A program made the position numbers and the translations under genes. From assembly GCF_002355215.1 (NCBI RefSeq), contig NZ_AP014612.1, forward strand, positions 1,488,001-1,552,000: a stretch of 64,000 bases of DNA, read 5' to 3'. The notes under the pieces are model-generated. The model saw nothing but the letters and a program-made list of their open reading frames with translations, was not told where the DNA came from and made no database searches. The stretch comes from Streptococcus troglodytae. Its GTDB lineage: Bacteria > Bacillota > Bacilli > Lactobacillales > Streptococcaceae. Position 1 is the first letter of the stretch; every line of letters starts with the position of its first letter. Positions 28,897 through 36,256 of the stretch are shown in pieces.

Positions 28897-29566
28897 TGAC
28901 TAAATCCTTTAACTTCTCAAATGTTTTATCGCCAATCCCTGAAATATTTTTCAAATCATCCACTGACTTAAAACCTCCATTGGCTTCACGATAATCAAGA
29001 ATATCCTGAGCTCTCTTCTCACCAATTCCAGAAATAGTCTGCAAATCAGCCAAAGTGGCAGTATTAAGATTAACCTTACTTTTTACCGAAGTTTCTTTAG
29101 TATTTGCTTTATCTGTCTGATTGGTTTTACTTTCCTGAGAATCCCTAATGACACTAATATTCTCACCAATAGCTGCCACATAAATAACTGCTTCGTCTTG
29201 TAATTTTTGAGCCAGATTAACAGATTTGCGATCAGCTTTTTCAGAAAAACCGCCCGCTTTTTTTATCACATCATCAATGCGGCTGTCCATTGGTAAAGTA
29301 TAGACGCCTTCATGCTTAACGGCTCCTTTAATATCAACAGTTATTGTTGATTTGGCACTCGTCACCTGCGTCTTCTTCTGACTTTCTTTGCCAGTCCTTG
29401 TGGTTACCTGAAGGGATTGTTCCTTTAAACGAGCCAGACTATCTTCCTGCTTATTGGCAGAAGGAAAAAAGAAATAAGCACCCAAACCCAGTAAGACTAC
29501 AAGACCGCCTACTAGGGCAAAAACACTTTTCTTTTCCCTGAGTTTATCTAAAAATTCGTCAATCAT
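28886..29566 (-). CDS. comEA: ComEA DNA-binding competence protein
   Basis: Membrane-anchored DNA receptor, 226 aa. An N-terminal helix (SVFALVGGLVVLLGLGAYFFF) is followed by a SLBB-like region (ITVDIKGAVKHEGVYTLPMDSRI) and C-terminal tandem helix-hairpin-helix motifs (NLNTATLADLQTISGIGEKRA, then GFKSVDDLKNISGIG). These bind DNA non-specifically and hand it to ComEC. A perfect cin-box lies 20 nt upstream of the start. Confidence 0.96.
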   Translation of the reverse strand: MIDEFLDKLREKKSVFALVGGLVVLLGLGAYFFFPSANKQEDSLARLKEQSLQVTTRTGKESQKKTQVTSAKSTITVDIKGAVKHEGVYTLPMDSRIDDVIKKAGGFSEKADRKSVNLAQKLQDEAVIYVAAIGENISVIRDSQESKTNQTDKANTKETSVKSKVNLNTATLADLQTISGIGEKRAQDILDYREANGGFKSVDDLKNISGIGDKTFEKLKDLVSVD

Positions 29567-29585
29567 TTTAACCTCCTTACTTCTT

Positions 29586-29593
29586 TATTCGTA
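29586..29593 (-). promoter_or_regulatory. ComX (SigX) cin-box of comEA-comEC
   Basis: TACGAATA on the minus strand, the exact streptococcal cin-box, immediately upstream of comEA. It gives a very short leader. Confidence 0.9.
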
Positions 29594-29705
29594 AAAAAAG
29601 AAGATTAGGAAAAATCCTAAACTTCCTTTTTAGGTATAAAAACTTGCAAGACAATTGGATAAACCGATTTTAAGATTTCTTTATCTTTGTACAAATTCCC
29701 TGTTG

Positions 29706-30458
29706 TTATTTTATCTTTTTATCACGATGCTTTTCTGGGTTCCAGACAAAGCTAGCAAACCAAGAAAAGAGGTAGGTGAAAGCCAGCACAATAGCCACCA
29801 AAACCATAGCTGGCAAACGATAAATCAAGCTCCACCAGCTTGGTCGCTCATCATCTTTGAAAGTTGCAACTTCTGTATCCATTTGGTCAAATTCTTTTTC
29901 AATACGATGAGCCACTTCTTCGATGCCATCATCATTCATGCGCTTAATATCTGAAATATCAATGGGATTGCCAAAAGTAACATCAATACGGTCATGTTTA
30001 AGCAAGCCTTTGATGGATCTTGGCCCCGTATAGGCTGCAGGCATAATCTTAACTTTTGCTGTTTTGGCAATAACTGCAACGCCACCTTTAACATCAGAGG
30101 AATGGCGACTGCCGCTTGGAAACATAATCAAAGAACGGTCACTTTTCCTAAGCATTTTAACAGGATAACGGACAGCCTCAGTCCCTGGGTTTTCACGATC
30201 AATCGGAAAAGCTCCACACATGCGAATCCACCAGCCGAAAGCACGATTGCCAAATAATTCCTTCTTAGCCATAAAGATAAATTGCTTAGGCCGAGCTGCA
30301 AAGGCTAAAAAGATAGGATCCCATAGTGTACGGTGAGGTGCAACTAAAATATAATTGTCATCTTCAGGCAACAACTTATCTCGATGATGGTAATGAATAT
30401 TACCATTAGCAGCCCAAATTAAGAAAACTAACAAAGAGCGCAGGTAGGTATAAAACAC
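29706..30458 (-). CDS. plsC: 1-acyl-sn-glycerol-3-phosphate acyltransferase
   Basis: Membrane-associated enzyme that acylates lysophosphatidate in phospholipid synthesis, 250 aa. The catalytic HxxxxD motif lies in VAPHRTLWDPIFLA, and the substrate site in IMFPSGSRHSSDVKGG. Further marks: GAFPIDRENPG and KVKIMPAAYTG. A C-terminal hydrophobic segment anchors it. It is divergent from the polysaccharide deacetylase gene and upstream of comEA on the same strand; the comEA promoter makes the latter a separate unit. Confidence 0.94.
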   Translation of the reverse strand: MFYTYLRSLLVFLIWAANGNIHYHHRDKLLPEDDNYILVAPHRTLWDPIFLAFAARPKQFIFMAKKELFGNRAFGWWIRMCGAFPIDRENPGTEAVRYPVKMLRKSDRSLIMFPSGSRHSSDVKGGVAVIAKTAKVKIMPAAYTGPRSIKGLLKHDRIDVTFGNPIDISDIKRMNDDGIEEVAHRIEKEFDQMDTEVATFKDDERPSWWSLIYRLPAMVLVAIVLAFTYLFSWFASFVWNPEKHRDKKIK

Positions 30459-30583
30459 TGTAAAATCTCCTTTTAATTACAATATAACCACCTTATTATA
30501 CTAAAAATTTAAAATTTTTGATAGAAGTAATTCTAAAAGCAATAATTGGTGTATAATAAAAAAGATAAGATTTAGGAGATAAC

Positions 30584-31516
30584 ATGAAATATCAACAATA
30601 CTGGAAAAAATGGCAAACCAAAATTTTCTCTGCAGACAATAGACCTAATCTGTTATTTAGTCTTTTAATTATTGGACTGGTTTTAGGAGTCCTTCTTGTA
30701 AAAATACGCCCTGCGCAGAAACAGCAGCGAAACCACATCAGAGCCAGCAACATTTCTCAAAAAACAATAAGCACTCCTAAGCCTAACCCGACTGCCTTGA
30801 AGTCAGGCAGCAATCATAACAATCAGGCCGAAGGATATGCTTATTCTGCGGAAGCAGTCAGACAAATGATGAACAATAAGCAAGCTTCTGCTAAACAAAA
30901 ATTAGTTTTTCTTACCTTTGATGATGGCGTTGACCCTAATATGACACCTAAAATTTTAGATGTCCTTGCGCAACAACACGTTCACGCTACTTTTTTTCTT
31001 GTCGGCTGTAATATCACTGATAAAGTAAAACCCATTTTACAAAGACAAATTACAGAAGGGCATGCTCTTGGTATCCATAGCTTTTCACATGTCTATTCAC
31101 TTTTATATCCTAATCGAGTCGGTAATACACAGCAAATAGTCAGCGAAGTGACTCGTACGCAAAATGCCCTCAAGGCTCAATTAGGGCAAAATTTTAAGAC
31201 AGGTGTTTGGCGTTACCCCGGCGGACATTTATCTTGGACAGGCTTAGAAGCAGCTGACAAACAATTAGCAGCTCAAGGTATTCAGTGGATGGATTGGAAT
31301 GCTGCTGTTGGTGATGCTGAACCTCTGGCTACAAGACCTACAACAGTAGCAAGCATGTTAGCCTTTCTTGATGGCAGTGCTAAGATTGCTACCAACCCTA
31401 ACGTACAGGTTGTTCTCATGCATGATATTTCTGAAAAAACTGTTACTCTCGCAAGTTTACCGCAAATTATTCGTTATTATAAAGATCGCGGTTATACATT
31501 TGCTATTTTAAAGTAG
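30584..31516 (+). CDS. pgdA: Polysaccharide (peptidoglycan) deacetylase
   Basis: 310-aa extracellular enzyme with an N-terminal signal anchor (LLFSLLIIGLVLGVLLVKI) and a basic linker. The NodB domain starts around residue 100: TFDDGVDPN (catalytic and metal Asp), HSFSH (metal His), RYPGGHLSW, WMDWNAAVGDAE and VVLMHDISEKT. N-deacetylation of peptidoglycan GlcNAc is the expected activity; a protein of this kind in S. mutans has been reported as PgdA, so the symbol is given with that reservation. SD is AGGAG. It is divergent from plsC. Confidence 0.9.
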   Translation: MKYQQYWKKWQTKIFSADNRPNLLFSLLIIGLVLGVLLVKIRPAQKQQRNHIRASNISQKTISTPKPNPTALKSGSNHNNQAEGYAYSAEAVRQMMNNKQASAKQKLVFLTFDDGVDPNMTPKILDVLAQQHVHATFFLVGCNITDKVKPILQRQITEGHALGIHSFSHVYSLLYPNRVGNTQQIVSEVTRTQNALKAQLGQNFKTGVWRYPGGHLSWTGLEAADKQLAAQGIQWMDWNAAVGDAEPLATRPTTVASMLAFLDGSAKIATNPNVQVVLMHDISEKTVTLASLPQIIRYYKDRGYTFAILK

Positions 31517-31602
31517 AAAGATAACTTTCTGCTTTTTTATCATTCTGTTTTTCAAGTAGCAGAAAAAATTTTTTGGCAATCTAATCAATAGGAGGTCGAT
31601 TA

Positions 31603-32115
31603 ATGACTACTTATGTTTGGTTATTTCCTTTACTTTTTATCTTTCATGACTTAGAAGAAATCATTGGTTTCATGCCTTGGATAGTGAAAAAAAGTGATCT
31701 TCTTAAAGAAAAAGCCCCTCTTCTTTTAAAGGCGCATAAGGATTTGACAACAGAGGGCTTCGCTCTGGCTGTTTTTGAGGAATTCTGCTTGATTCTCCTT
31801 GTCTCCCTAGCAGCTTTTTGCAGTCAAAGCCGATTTCTTTATTTGATTTGGTTAGGCGGACTAATAGCCTTTAATTTACATTTGCTGTTTCATATCATAC
31901 AAGCCTTTATACTAAGACAGTATATCCCAGCTGTGGGAACGTCTCTTTTATGTCTACCAATTAGCTCTGTCATTATCCTAAATAGTTGTCATTTTCTGCA
32001 TGTCAATGTGATGGAATTGTTCTGTTTTGGTTTGATTGGGTTACTAATTGTTATCTTCAATCTCTTGCTTGCTCTCAGGCTAGGTAAGCATTTTTCTAAA
32101 TGGTTGAACAGCTAA
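31603..32115 (+). CDS. HXXEE-domain membrane protein
   Basis: 170-aa integral membrane protein whose first helix ends in FHDLEEIIGFMPWI, the HxxEE motif that names the family; a second conserved part is FALAVFEEFCLI and the His-rich FNLHLLFHIIQAF. About five hydrophobic segments. SD is AGGAGG. The motif residues resemble metal or acid catalytic residues, but function is unknown. It stands between pgdA and the methyltransferase fusion on the same strand. Confidence 0.82.
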   Translation: MTTYVWLFPLLFIFHDLEEIIGFMPWIVKKSDLLKEKAPLLLKAHKDLTTEGFALAVFEEFCLILLVSLAAFCSQSRFLYLIWLGGLIAFNLHLLFHIIQAFILRQYIPAVGTSLLCLPISSVIILNSCHFLHVNVMELFCFGLIGLLIVIFNLLLALRLGKHFSKWLNS

Positions 32116-32144
32116 TTTCCCAACTATCATCAGTCTTACTTTTT

Positions 32145-32153
32145 TGCTATAAT
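32145..32153 (+). promoter_or_regulatory. Extended -10 promoter of a probably leaderless gene
   Basis: TGCTATAAT at 32145-32153 is an extended -10 (TGnTATAAT). The start codon ATG at 32161 lies 7 nt downstream, where transcription should begin, and no SD is present. Confidence 0.6.
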
Positions 32154-32160
32154 AAAGACT

Positions 32161-33180
32161 ATGACAAAACCAATTTTAAAAAAGAAAGAACGTGTCGATC
32201 AGCTTTTTTCAACTGATGTCAAAATTATTCAAAATAAGGAAGTTTTTTCCTACTCCATTGACAGCGTTTTGCTTTCTCGTTTTCCCAAGATTCCTAGCAG
32301 AGGTCTGATTGTTGACCTTTGCTCTGGTAATGGAGCCGTTGGTCTTTTTGCTGCAACCAGAACGAAAGCTAAAATTATTGAAGTTGAATTGCAGGAACGA
32401 CTGGCAGATATGGCGCAGCGCTCCATTCATCTCAATAACCTTACCAATCAAGTTTCGATGATTAGAGATGACTTAAAAAATTTGTTGGATCATGTTCCGC
32501 GTTCAAAAGTTGACCTTATCCTTTGCAATCCTCCTTATTTCAAAGCGGCAGAGACTTCAAAGAAAAACCTTTCTGAACATTATCTGCTTGCTCGCCATGA
32601 GATAACAACTAATTTGGAGGAAATCTGCAAAATCAGCCAACAAGTGCTAAAAACCAATGGTCGTTTGGCCATGGTCCATCGTCCTGACCGCTTCCTTGAA
32701 ATCATTGATACGTTTAAAAAATACAAACTGGCTCCCAAACGCCTTCAATTTGTTTATCCAAAGCTGGGAAAAGACGCTAATATGTTGCTCATCGAAGCAA
32801 TTAAGGATGGCTCGCCTAATGGGATGAAAATTTTACCACCTCTAATCGTACATAAGGACAATGGGGATTACACAGATGACATCCACGAAATCTATTTTGG
32901 TAAAGGTCATCAAGCCTACATGTACGTATTGAAATGTGCTGATGATAGTCTTTACACAGGCTACACAACGGATATTAAAAAGCGCTTAGCTACTCACAAT
33001 GCTGGTAAGGGCGCTAAGTACACAAGAGCAAGACTGCCTGTCGAATTAATTTATGTTGAACAGTTTAACCATAAAAACGCTGCTATGAGTGCAGAAGGTA
33101 AATTGAAACAAAAGACACGCGCTCAAAAATTGCACTATATTGAAGAACACCAGCATATCAATTTAGTCTCACAATTTTAA
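32161..33180 (+). CDS. TrmN6-like tRNA methyltransferase fused to a GIY-YIG domain
   Basis: 339 aa. Residues 1-250 are a YabB/TrmN6-type N6-adenine methyltransferase: [16 protein letters not shown] (SAM loop) and the catalytic LILCNPPYF (NPPY). From about residue 256 the sequence becomes a GIY-YIG module: [38 protein letters not shown], with the paired tyrosines and conserved Arg of the YhbQ/YazA family. In many streptococci these are two adjacent genes. The join [13 protein letters not shown] has no start codon between them. The true start may be leaderless. Confidence 0.85.
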   Translation: MTKPILKKKERVDQLFSTDVKIIQNKEVFSYSIDSVLLSRFPKIPSRGLIVDLCSGNGAVGLFAATRTKAKIIEVELQERLADMAQRSIHLNNLTNQVSMIRDDLKNLLDHVPRSKVDLILCNPPYFKAAETSKKNLSEHYLLARHEITTNLEEICKISQQVLKTNGRLAMVHRPDRFLEIIDTFKKYKLAPKRLQFVYPKLGKDANMLLIEAIKDGSPNGMKILPPLIVHKDNGDYTDDIHEIYFGKGHQAYMYVLKCADDSLYTGYTTDIKKRLATHNAGKGAKYTRARLPVELIYVEQFNHKNAAMSAEGKLKQKTRAQKLHYIEEHQHINLVSQF

Positions 33181-33327
33181 AGGAACAGCCTTAAAATAAG
33201 CTTACTACTTTCTTCAAGTTGGACAAAAAATTTCAACTGAAGAACCAGTATTAATAGGGCTGTTCTTTTATTTTCTTAAAGAATGTCAAAGTCTCTTTAC
33301 AACATTTCTTTAGACAGCTGCTATTAA

Positions 33328-33474
33328 TTTACTGGCACTAATAAAAATGTAGTGTTAGATAAACTTCTGCACTCCTTTGACATTACTTTAGCACAAGTCA
33401 TAAAATCTTATCCTCACAAATCTCTACTAGATTTCAATAAGATTGATCTGTTGGTGATGTTCAAGTGCCGATAA
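33328..33474 (+). other. Open fragment without a start codon, possible gene relic
   Basis: Forty-eight codons after a stop give a plausible protein-like sequence (NVVLDKLLHSFDITLAQVIK, then SYPHKSLLDFNKIDLLVMF). No start codon or SD precedes it. I do not recognise the family; it may be the tail of a deleted gene. Confidence 0.25.
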
Positions 33475-33561
33475 CATAAATAAGAGAGGCTAGCTTTCCC
33501 ACAAATAAAACTTCCCGACCCCTAAACGGAGACAGGAAGACAGAGATATCTTTAAAAATGT

Positions 33562-33648
33562 TTATTTTTTAAATTTAATAAAATTAAATATGTATAAAAT
33601 TATCGCCAAAATGATAAATGAGATGACACCTATAAAAAAATACTTCAT
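33562..33648 (-). CDS. MKY-type single-span micropeptide 2
   Basis: A 28-codon frame with SD AAGGA 9 nt before the ATG encodes MKYFFIGVISFIILAIILYI and a basic end (FNFIKFKK). It is a single hydrophobic helix with a positively charged tail. A similar peptide (MKYIVLIVIGAISAIVG...) lies at 35411-35494 in the same island. Role unknown; an immunity or toxin peptide is conceivable. Confidence 0.45.
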   Translation of the reverse strand: MKYFFIGVISFIILAIILYIFNFIKFKK

Positions 33649-33658
33649 CACTTATTCC

Positions 33659-33730
33659 TTACCAACATGATACTAAATAGTCAATAGCTCCACCTCTAGT
33701 CAAACGCTTAATGACTTCAAGTAAGACCAT
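33659..33730 (-). other. Very short reading frame before micropeptide 2
   Basis: Twenty-three codons, MVLLEVIKRLTRGGAIDYLV plus SCW and stop, ending 10 nt before the micropeptide start and overlapping its leader. An upstream frame encodes a hydrophobic stretch (QTVCIVLLVVGF), so it may be the tail of a small membrane protein broken by an indel. Weakly supported. Confidence 0.25.
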
Positions 33731-33842
33731 TAAATCCTACAACTAATAAAACAATACAAACTGTTTGTTCTATTATCAACTTTTCTTTTATTTTCTATAA
33801 TATTCAAGATTATTTCTTTTCGGAATATTTAAGGTATTAAGC

Positions 33843-34025
33843 TAAAACAGTCTGGGAGACTATTGAAGTTAAAGGACGATCTCGATCTCAAAAGAAGACT
33901 TTTATTCAAACTTTTCAAAAAACTCTCCTGAAACACATGTTTCAAGAGAGTTTGAATGATTTCTGTCACCTTTATTGCGAACAGTGAAGCCGTTTTACTT
34001 TTCGGAAGTAAAGAAAAAGAAGCTA
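33843..34025 (-). repeat. deaD 3'-end duplicate, copy 3
   Basis: Carries the last ~17 codons of deaD (TSSEK, then NGFTVRNKGDR-like), the deaD terminator hairpin at 33919-33953 and about 70 nt of following DNA (AAACAGTCT...GAAGTT...), matching 36640-36810. The stop is lost (GACAGAAAT). It is a duplicate fragment, not a gene, and lies just past the membrane gene 34030-34388. Confidence 0.85.
33919..33953 (-). terminator. Duplicated deaD terminator, copy 3
   Basis: AAACTCTC-TTGAAAC pairs with GTTTCA-GAGAGTTT, followed on the minus strand by TTTT. It may now terminate the peptide B operon. Confidence 0.75.
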
Positions 34026-34029
34026 GCAA

Positions 34030-34388
34030 TCAATGATTTTTATCTGTCTTTATCCACCTGACAATACCAGCAACCAACAATACTGTTATTAAACCGCAAG
34101 CGATAAGTGCTGCTGTACTGGCAACTGTCCCAGATATAGCATCAACTCTATATAACAGTCGCATAAATGAAAGGACTGTAAGTATGATCAACAACGAGGA
34201 TTCAATTCTAATCAGGGAAGTCATTTGATTATCAACGGTTCGTAAAAAACCTGGAAGTAACATTAACGTAATAATAATCAAAAATAGATTAGAAAATACT
34301 CCTTCCCCATTATTGAAAGGCCAAATCATTAATAAATTAGCTATAACATTTAGAGATGAACAAAAATAAACGACCATTTTTTTGTCAT
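34030..34388 (-). CDS. Four-helix membrane protein after peptide B (immunity candidate; start frameshift)
   Basis: Small hydrophobic protein with about four spans (NLFLIIITLMLLPGF, SSLLIILTVLSFMRLLY, TAALIACGLITVLLVAGIV) and a basic end (RWIKTDKNH). The only well-placed start is the ATG at 34388 with SD GAGGT; it joins the long frame if one A is restored to the run at 34377-34383 (MTKKMVVYF), giving about 119 aa. It follows peptide B by 43 nt, the position and shape typical of class II bacteriocin immunity proteins. No named family recognised. Confidence 0.6.
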
Positions 34389-34431
34389 TATCAATACCTC
34401 AAATGATTGAAAATATTATAATCAAATCATT

Positions 34432-34680
34432 TTAATCTAATGTTGCTGCACCATAACCTATCATCCCTCCTGCAGCGGCACATGTAAGTAAATAAGCACC
34501 TCCAAGTCCCCATCCAATTGGACCAGATACTGCACAAAGCCCCATTGTTGCAGCACCATAGGTAGCGACACCGCCAAGGATAGAGTCCACACCATCTCCA
34601 GCTTCCATGGTAGAAAGCAGTTGACTATCTGCAACTTCAAAATTGTCAAAGGCCATTGAGTCTAATGTTACTGTGTTCAT
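34432..34680 (-). CDS. Bacteriocin-like peptide B
   Basis: 82 aa with a leader MNTVTLDSMAFDNFEVADSQ ending LLSTMEAGDG and a glycine/alanine-rich body with GxxxG-type spacing (GGVATYGAATMGL, SGPIGWGLGG) and Cys in LCAVS and LLTCAAA. The leader is a paralogue of that at 57666. Its cleavage site is not a clean double glycine (EAGDG), so processing may be impaired or different. SD is AGGAGG. It is followed by a small membrane protein, suggesting a toxin-immunity pair of the two-peptide (class IIb) kind. Confidence 0.72.
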   Translation of the reverse strand: MNTVTLDSMAFDNFEVADSQLLSTMEAGDGVDSILGGVATYGAATMGLCAVSGPIGWGLGGAYLLTCAAAGGMIGYGAATLD

Positions 34681-35000
34681 AAAATCCTCCTAAAATTCAC
34701 GATAAGCTTATTAGCTTACAAGTTTTTTACTTTCACAAGTTTTCTAATAAAACATGAAATAATTTTAAAAGCTCCCTTGTGAAAACTACAAGTATATTTT
34801 AATCCTTAACTTTTTCTTATTCAAGGGAATTTGGTTCATTTAATAAAAAGATATTTAATATTAAAAATTAGGAAATCTTTCTGAATACTTTTAGAATATT
34901 AACTTGCTTATAGACAAATCTTTTTTCAGCTCTGCAAATTCAGAATTATTTTCCTTATTGCGAGCGAAGTGAGCTTTAAACGAGAATTTTCGCTGTGATA
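34681..35000 (-). repeat. Duplicated 5' region of peptide B
   Basis: About 320 nt nearly identical to 36257-36560, the 5' region of peptide A. It includes the SD, a GTAAGCT-like hairpin in the leader and AT-rich upstream DNA. Copy B has an extra ~15-nt duplication (TTTTACTTTCACAAG at about 34720). Confidence 0.85.
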
Positions 35001-35045
35001 AAATACCAGAAGCGTTGAGGCTTCTGCTGCTCGGAAGATTTGAGG
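34927..35045 (-). repeat. Dispersed hairpin repeat, copy 2
   Basis: Minus-strand copy of the repeat seen at 16402-16523, with CTCAAATCTTCCGAG, a hairpin AGAAGC/GCTTCT, TTTTATCACAGCG, GTTTAAAGCTCACTTCGCTCGCAA and AATTTGCAGAGCT. It lies upstream of peptide B. Confidence 0.7.
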
Positions 35046-35054
35046 CTTTTTTCC

Positions 35055-35150
35055 AAACTTTTCAAAAAACTCTCTTGAAACATATGTTTCAAGAGAGTTT
35101 GAATGATTATCTGTCACTTTTATTATGAACAGTGAAGCAAGAACAACAAA
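35055..35150 (-). repeat. deaD 3'-end duplicate, copy 2
   Basis: Last ~10 codons of deaD in altered form (GFTVHNKSDR and stop) followed by the terminator hairpin 35067-35100, matching 36700-36790 and 33905-34020. Not a gene. Confidence 0.85.
35067..35100 (-). terminator. Duplicated deaD terminator, copy 2
   Basis: AAACTCTCTTGAAACA and TGTTTCAAGAGAGTTT form a perfect stem, with TTTT following on the minus strand. It now lies just past the peptide C gene. Confidence 0.8.
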
Positions 35151-35193
35151 TACTTAAGTAATACTGTTTAATCTCAGTATTCTTTACAGAAAA

Positions 35194-35392
35194 TTATAGT
35201 CCAAAAATAGGGGCTGTGATTGCAAGTCCTGCAAATCTGCCAGCAAGCACATCACAAATTACACCGCTACGATAGCACTCGTAATACCAAGTATCAAACC
35301 GCCTCCTTCTGATTCAGAAAGATAAGTGATATCCACTGCCACAAAATCATCAAGAAAGTAGTGACAAAACCTCTGATAGGAGAAGACTTCAT
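35194..35392 (-). CDS. Bacteriocin-like peptide C with double-glycine leader, split by two frame breaks
   Basis: Three adjoining frames together encode a 66-residue peptide: MKSSPIRGFVTTF, then LDDFVAVDITYLSESEGG with a clean double-glycine processing site, then GLILGITSAIVA, then GVICDVLAGRFAGLAITAPIFGL and a stop at 35194-35196. Restoring one T near 35355 and one G near 35264 makes it continuous. The leader half LDDFVAVDITYLSESEGGG aligns with LDNFEVADMAVLSDAEGGG of the 57.5-kb paralogue. The SD is poor. It is either a decayed bacteriocin gene or one hidden by base-calling errors. Confidence 0.6.
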
Positions 35393-35410
35393 CACTTTGT
35401 TACCATGTTT

Positions 35411-35494
35411 TTATTTATTATTTATTTTATTCAAAATAATTCGTCCTACAATTGCTGATATAGCACCGATGACTATAAGCACAATATACTTCAT
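35411..35494 (-). CDS. MKY-type single-span micropeptide 1
   Basis: 27 residues, MKYIVLIVIGAISAIVGRII then LNKINNK: one hydrophobic helix and a basic tail. GGGAGG lies inside the preceding gene about 15 nt upstream, rather far for an SD. It resembles the micropeptide at 33562-33648 in the start MKY, helix length and charge. It lies between the hybrid ORF and peptide C. Confidence 0.4.
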   Translation of the reverse strand: MKYIVLIVIGAISAIVGRIILNKINNK

Positions 35495-35502
35495 AATTAA
35501 TC

Positions 35503-35885
35503 TCAATCGCCTCCCGTTATTAAATACCAACTTCCGTTTGCAACGGCACCGCCAATACCGCCTAAAATTGCGCCACCTACATAACCAGGTACTGTTCCTA
35601 AAATGGGCAATACCACATCTCCTCCGACTGCTCCTGCAATACCACCACCTACTGCACCTGTCCAAGCTCCTTCTGCAGTAGCACATGTAAGTAGATAAAT
35701 ACCGCTAATAATGCCACCGTTAATAACACCTGTTGCTTTTTCTTTTCTAATGTAAAATGCCGTAAATACAAAGGCCGACAAAAGAAAAAGCAAATAAATG
35801 AGACAATAATGTGTTTACTGCGGTAAGAAATAACTGCTAGAGCACAGAGCACCAGCATTAATAGAAATCCAGAAAATCTTTCCAT
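35503..35885 (-). CDS. Hybrid ORF: immunity-like membrane segment fused to a bacteriocin-like body (frameshift)
   Basis: From the ATG at 35885 (SD AAGGAAGG) the sequence begins MERFSGFLLMLVLCALAVIS, a membrane helix, then HIIVSFICFF. A run of five A at 35785-35789 needs one more base to join LLSAFVFTAFYIRKEKATG and a second helix. After IYLLTCATAEGAW the sequence turns into a glycine-rich body (GAVGGGIAGAVGGD, YVGGAILGGIGGAVANG) like class IIb bacteriocins. IYLLTCA is shared at DNA level with the end of peptide B (AYLLTCA), so the two halves may have been joined by recombination. Confidence 0.5.
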
Positions 35886-35978
35886 GACATTATCCTTCCT
35901 TTTCTAAGTCTGCTTTATTTGATAAAATAGTATAACCATTACAATAAGGCGGAGCGAAGTTAATCAAAAAACGATATA

Positions 35979-36256
35979 TCACCAGAAGCCACCGTCTCCC
36001 CAACCATTTTTAGCACCAGCATAGGCACCTGAAACGATACCGATTGCTTCAGTCCCTAAGGCTAAGTAGGGTCCTACTGCCGGAATATTCCATAGCCACG
36101 TAGCAGGTCTATAAGCAGCGGTAGCCCCTATACAAGCTCCCACAAATCCTTCAGCAACAGCCGAGACAAAACCCTCACCTTCTACAGCAGCTAAACAATC
36201 TGTGTCCGCCACTTCAAAACTATCAAAGGCTATTGAATCAATGTTACTGTGTTCAT
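35979..36256 (-). CDS. Bacteriocin-like peptide A with interrupted leader
   Basis: The start at 36256 (SD AGGAGG) opens MNTVTL and then meets a stop because one base is missing near 36241. Restored, the leader reads DSIAFDSFEVADTDCLAAVEGEG and continues into a body rich in Gly, Ala and Trp (FVSAVAEGFVGACIGATAAY, then TWLWNIPAVGPYLALGTE, ending AKNGWGDGGFW), about 92 aa. The expected GG cleavage site is EGEG. As read, only an internal GTG at 36212 could start the body without leader. Its 5' region is duplicated in front of peptide B. Confidence 0.55.

Larger units (their letters stand above)
33181..33842. other. Accessory stretch downstream of the methyltransferase fusion
   Basis: No long gene. 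GGAACAGCC (from 33183) and GGGCTGTTC (to about 33267) could pair at long distance around an inner hairpin CTTCAAGTTG/CAACTGAAG. An open plus-strand fragment follows at 33328-33474. Near 33508, CTTCC...GGAAG forms a short hairpin. Two very short minus-strand reading frames, listed separately, end the stretch. Confidence 0.5.

Noticed and set aside
33829..34029. Minus-strand frame with a helicase-tail-like sequence
   Set aside because: It is the duplicated deaD 3' end read in another frame, not a gene.
34926..35117. Minus-strand frame of 63 codons
   Set aside because: It spans the duplicated deaD terminator and the dispersed repeat in a non-native frame.
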